From contig CALFSV010000438.1 in NCBI GenBank assembly GCA_937916485.1, positions 1 through 26,009 on the forward strand: a stretch of DNA of 26,009 nucleotides, written 5' to 3'. This stretch comes from an uncultured Paracoccaceae bacterium (GTDB taxonomy: Bacteria; Pseudomonadota; Alphaproteobacteria; Rhodobacterales; Rhodobacteraceae). Position numbers and translations under genes: made by a program. Shown piece by piece: positions 24,773 through 26,009 of the stretch. Under the pieces are notes generated by a model that was given only the letters and a program-made list of their open reading frames with translations, did not search any database and had not been told where the DNA came from. Numbering within the stretch: position 1 is the first letter of the stretch; every line of letters begins with the position of its first letter.

Positions 24773-24813
24773 GCAAAACCGGCCCAGTCTGGACGACTGC
24801 GGTGCCGGTTTGC
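24773..24813. repeat. extended imperfect stem-loop
   Basis: The outer arms GCAAAACCGGC (24773-24783) and GCCGGTTTGC (24804-24813) pair with one bulged A. Inside them, CAGTC (24785-24789) and GACTG (24795-24799) pair around a five-base loop. The nested structure spans 41 bases. Confidence 0.6.
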
Positions 24814-24960
24814 TCATTAAAACAACCCCAACGTCGCGATCGGTACGACCCGCTTTGGTGGTCGGGCAGTAGCTGGACTGAGGGCAGATTGGCCGTGGCA
24901 CAATGGGCGACGAGTCGGCGAAAGCCAGGCCAACGCCTCATTTCGCGAATGTGAACAACT

Positions 24961-24996
24961 AGCCGAATCCAAGGTGATTGGTTCGGCTTGGGAACC
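24961..24996. repeat. two overlapping, mutually exclusive stem-loops
   Basis: AGCCGAATCCAA (24961-24972) pairs with TTGGTTCGGCT (24978-24988) with one bulged T and a five-base loop. A second stem, GGTTC (24980-24984) with GAACC (24992-24996), uses the same bases, so only one can form at a time. Confidence 0.6.
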
Positions 24997-25143
24997 AGTT
25001 TTGCCACATTTTCGCAGTCAAAAAGACTTGCCTTAGAATCGCCATCAAGACGTTTATTTGTGTTCAACGTGCTTCTGGGTTCGACCGCAACAGAGCACAT
25101 CACCATGCTGCTCAGGTGAAGGGAATATGCGGTGGAGAATACT

Positions 25144-26009
25144 ATGAGAGTGCTCGCGGTCGATGACGATCCGATCATCCTGGATCTGCTTGAGGTCAGT
25201 CTGCACCAGTCGGGATTCTGCGATCTCGTAACTGCCGCCTCTGCCGAGGAAGCGCTGAGCGCCCTTGCAGAGGCATCAGAGCCGTTCGACTGCTTCCTTC
25301 TTGATATTGTGATGCCGGGGAGGGATGGGATTGCGCTTTGCGCCGACATTCGGGCGATGTCTGCTTATCGTCAAACGCCAATCATTATGATCACTGCCCT
25401 TACTGGCGACGAGCCGCTGGACCGCGCCTTTGCCGCCGGGGCTACGGACTATGTCCGCAAGCCCTTGAACGGCCTTGAGCTTGGCACCCGGATCAACCTG
25501 GCCAACATGCTGAATGAAAGCCTCCGGCGCGAAGCTGCAAAGGAAGAACTGCTCAAACAGCAGATGGCGCAACCGATCCCTCAGGCGACCCGTGTTGCCG
25601 CTGTCGAGGGTGTTGAAGGTGTCGTTGACATTCTGAGGCTCGAAAACAACCTCCTTCGGCTTCCTGATGGGTGTTATGCCCTGAACCTTGTGGCGTTTGA
25701 CGTGATCGGCACCGATCCCGGTTCGCAACACGAAGACGTTTTTGATGCGGCCATTCAACTTGCCGCCAAGACAATTGCCGCGGTTCTGGCCGATCGCCGC
25801 TTTATTGTATCGCACGCTGGCGAGGGCGTTTTTGTAGGCTTCTATTCGGGCAGGCGCGTCATCCGGGAAGCGGATCTGCAATCAGCCATCAACCAGGAAC
25901 TGACCCGGAGCGGGCCGCAAGAGCCCATCGCCATCGACGTTACAATTCCAACGAGCCTGCGGTTGATTTCCGGCCGGGGCGCACTGGATGTCCTGATGGG
26001 TTACGTGGA
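25144..26009 (+). CDS. response regulator with C-terminal domain of uncertain type, cut by the window edge
   Basis: The frame is open from the ATG at 25144 to the right edge, giving 288 residues. Residues 1-120 are a standard receiver domain with the acidic pair D8/D9, phospho-acceptor D54 (LLDIVMPG), T84 and K106 (RKP), so all catalytic residues are present and it should be phosphorylated by a histidine kinase. A helical linker (about 120-145) follows. The remaining part, from about residue 150, has alternating beta and helix segments (CYALNLVAFDVIG, DAAIQLAAKTIAAVLADRR, VSHAGEGVFVGFYS). It resembles no common DNA-binding output. A nucleotide-cyclase or GGDEF-like fold without the GGDEF motif is possible. 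A GGTGGAG site precedes the start. No kinase gene is in view. Confidence 0.85.
   Translation, partial: MRVLAVDDDPIILDLLEVSLHQSGFCDLVTAASAEEALSALAEASEPFDCFLLDIVMPGRDGIALCADIRAMSAYRQTPIIMITALTGDEPLDRAFAAGATDYVRKPLNGLELGTRINLANMLNESLRREAAKEELLKQQMAQPIPQATRVAAVEGVEGVVDILRLENNLLRLPDGCYALNLVAFDVIGTDPGSQHEDVFDAAIQLAAKTIAAVLADRRFIVSHAGEGVFVGFYSGRRVIREADLQSAINQELTRSGPQEPIAIDVTIPTSLRLISGRGALDVLMGYV

Larger units (their letters stand above)
24646..25143. other. long non-coding region with several stem-loops
   Basis: No convincing gene lies in these 498 bases. Short reading frames here lack ribosome binding sites and recognisable domains. The region holds the divergent promoters of the dehydrogenase and response-regulator genes and at least three inverted repeats, listed separately. 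No FNR box is present. Confidence 0.6.

Noticed and set aside
24682..24954. 90-codon plus-strand frame in the non-coding stretch
   Set aside because: It has no ribosome binding site, no domain, runs through the stem-loops and has a composition unlike the neighbouring genes.
24660..25349. 229-codon minus-strand frame across the right intergenic region
   Set aside because: It overlaps the receiver domain of the response regulator in antisense and has no recognisable domain or family resemblance.
1..26009. tRNA, rRNA, CRISPR array, insertion sequence or prophage genes
   Set aside because: I looked for them on both strands and saw no cloverleaf-like tRNA, no regularly spaced repeats and no transposase, integrase or phage proteins.

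Overview
The window is GC-rich, gene-dense chromosomal DNA from an alphaproteobacterium, most likely of the order Rhodobacterales. The evidence is the block ccoNOQP / ccoGHIS / usp / fnrL / hemN in its usual Rhodobacter-type arrangement, an FnrL with its characteristic N-terminal cysteine pattern, and the style of the transporter and outer-membrane proteins. I see no tRNA, rRNA, CRISPR array, insertion sequence or prophage.

Left part (1-3222). A truncated von Willebrand A protein gene runs off the left edge on the minus strand. Divergent from it are an LLM-class flavin oxidoreductase (TTG start at 599) and a truncated globin with a C-terminal extension (GTG start at 1771). A zeta-class glutathione transferase / maleylacetoacetate isomerase-like gene converges on the globin gene.

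Transport operon (3489-9746). Five genes, four of them joined by ATGA overlaps, encode a Dpp/Opp-type ABC importer: a large periplasmic family 5 binding protein, two permeases and two ATPases. A strong stem-loop lies between the binding-protein gene and the first permease gene, where it would let the binding protein be made in excess. A GNAT acetyltransferase and an alpha/beta hydrolase with an atypical nucleophile elbow follow on the same strand. A minus-strand gluconate kinase (gntK) converges on them.

Microaerobic respiration block (11635-22844). Reading on the minus strand, ccoNOQP encodes the cbb3-type cytochrome c oxidase and ends at a stem-loop terminator. A separate FNR-box promoter then drives ccoGHIS, which encodes the iron-sulfur and copper-handling assembly proteins. 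Divergent from ccoN is a tandem universal stress protein gene. Two perfect FNR boxes lie between ccoN and usp, and a third lies in front of ccoG. The likely reader of these boxes, FnrL, is encoded next door, and oxygen-independent coproporphyrinogen dehydrogenase (hemN) diverges from fnrL. Together these genes make a self-contained low-oxygen regulon: sensor, terminal oxidase, metal-centre assembly, haem synthesis and stress protein.

Right part (22854-26009). There is an outer-membrane beta-barrel protein (possibly LpxQ-like), a D-2-hydroxyacid dehydrogenase, a 498-base non-coding stretch with several stem-loops, and a response regulator cut by the right edge. The most unusual sequence features are two related perfect palindromes inside the ccoI coding sequence, the structured non-coding stretch near the right end, the globin with a SAP-like tail, and the absence of an FNR box in front of hemN. 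I found no wholly new multi-gene system.
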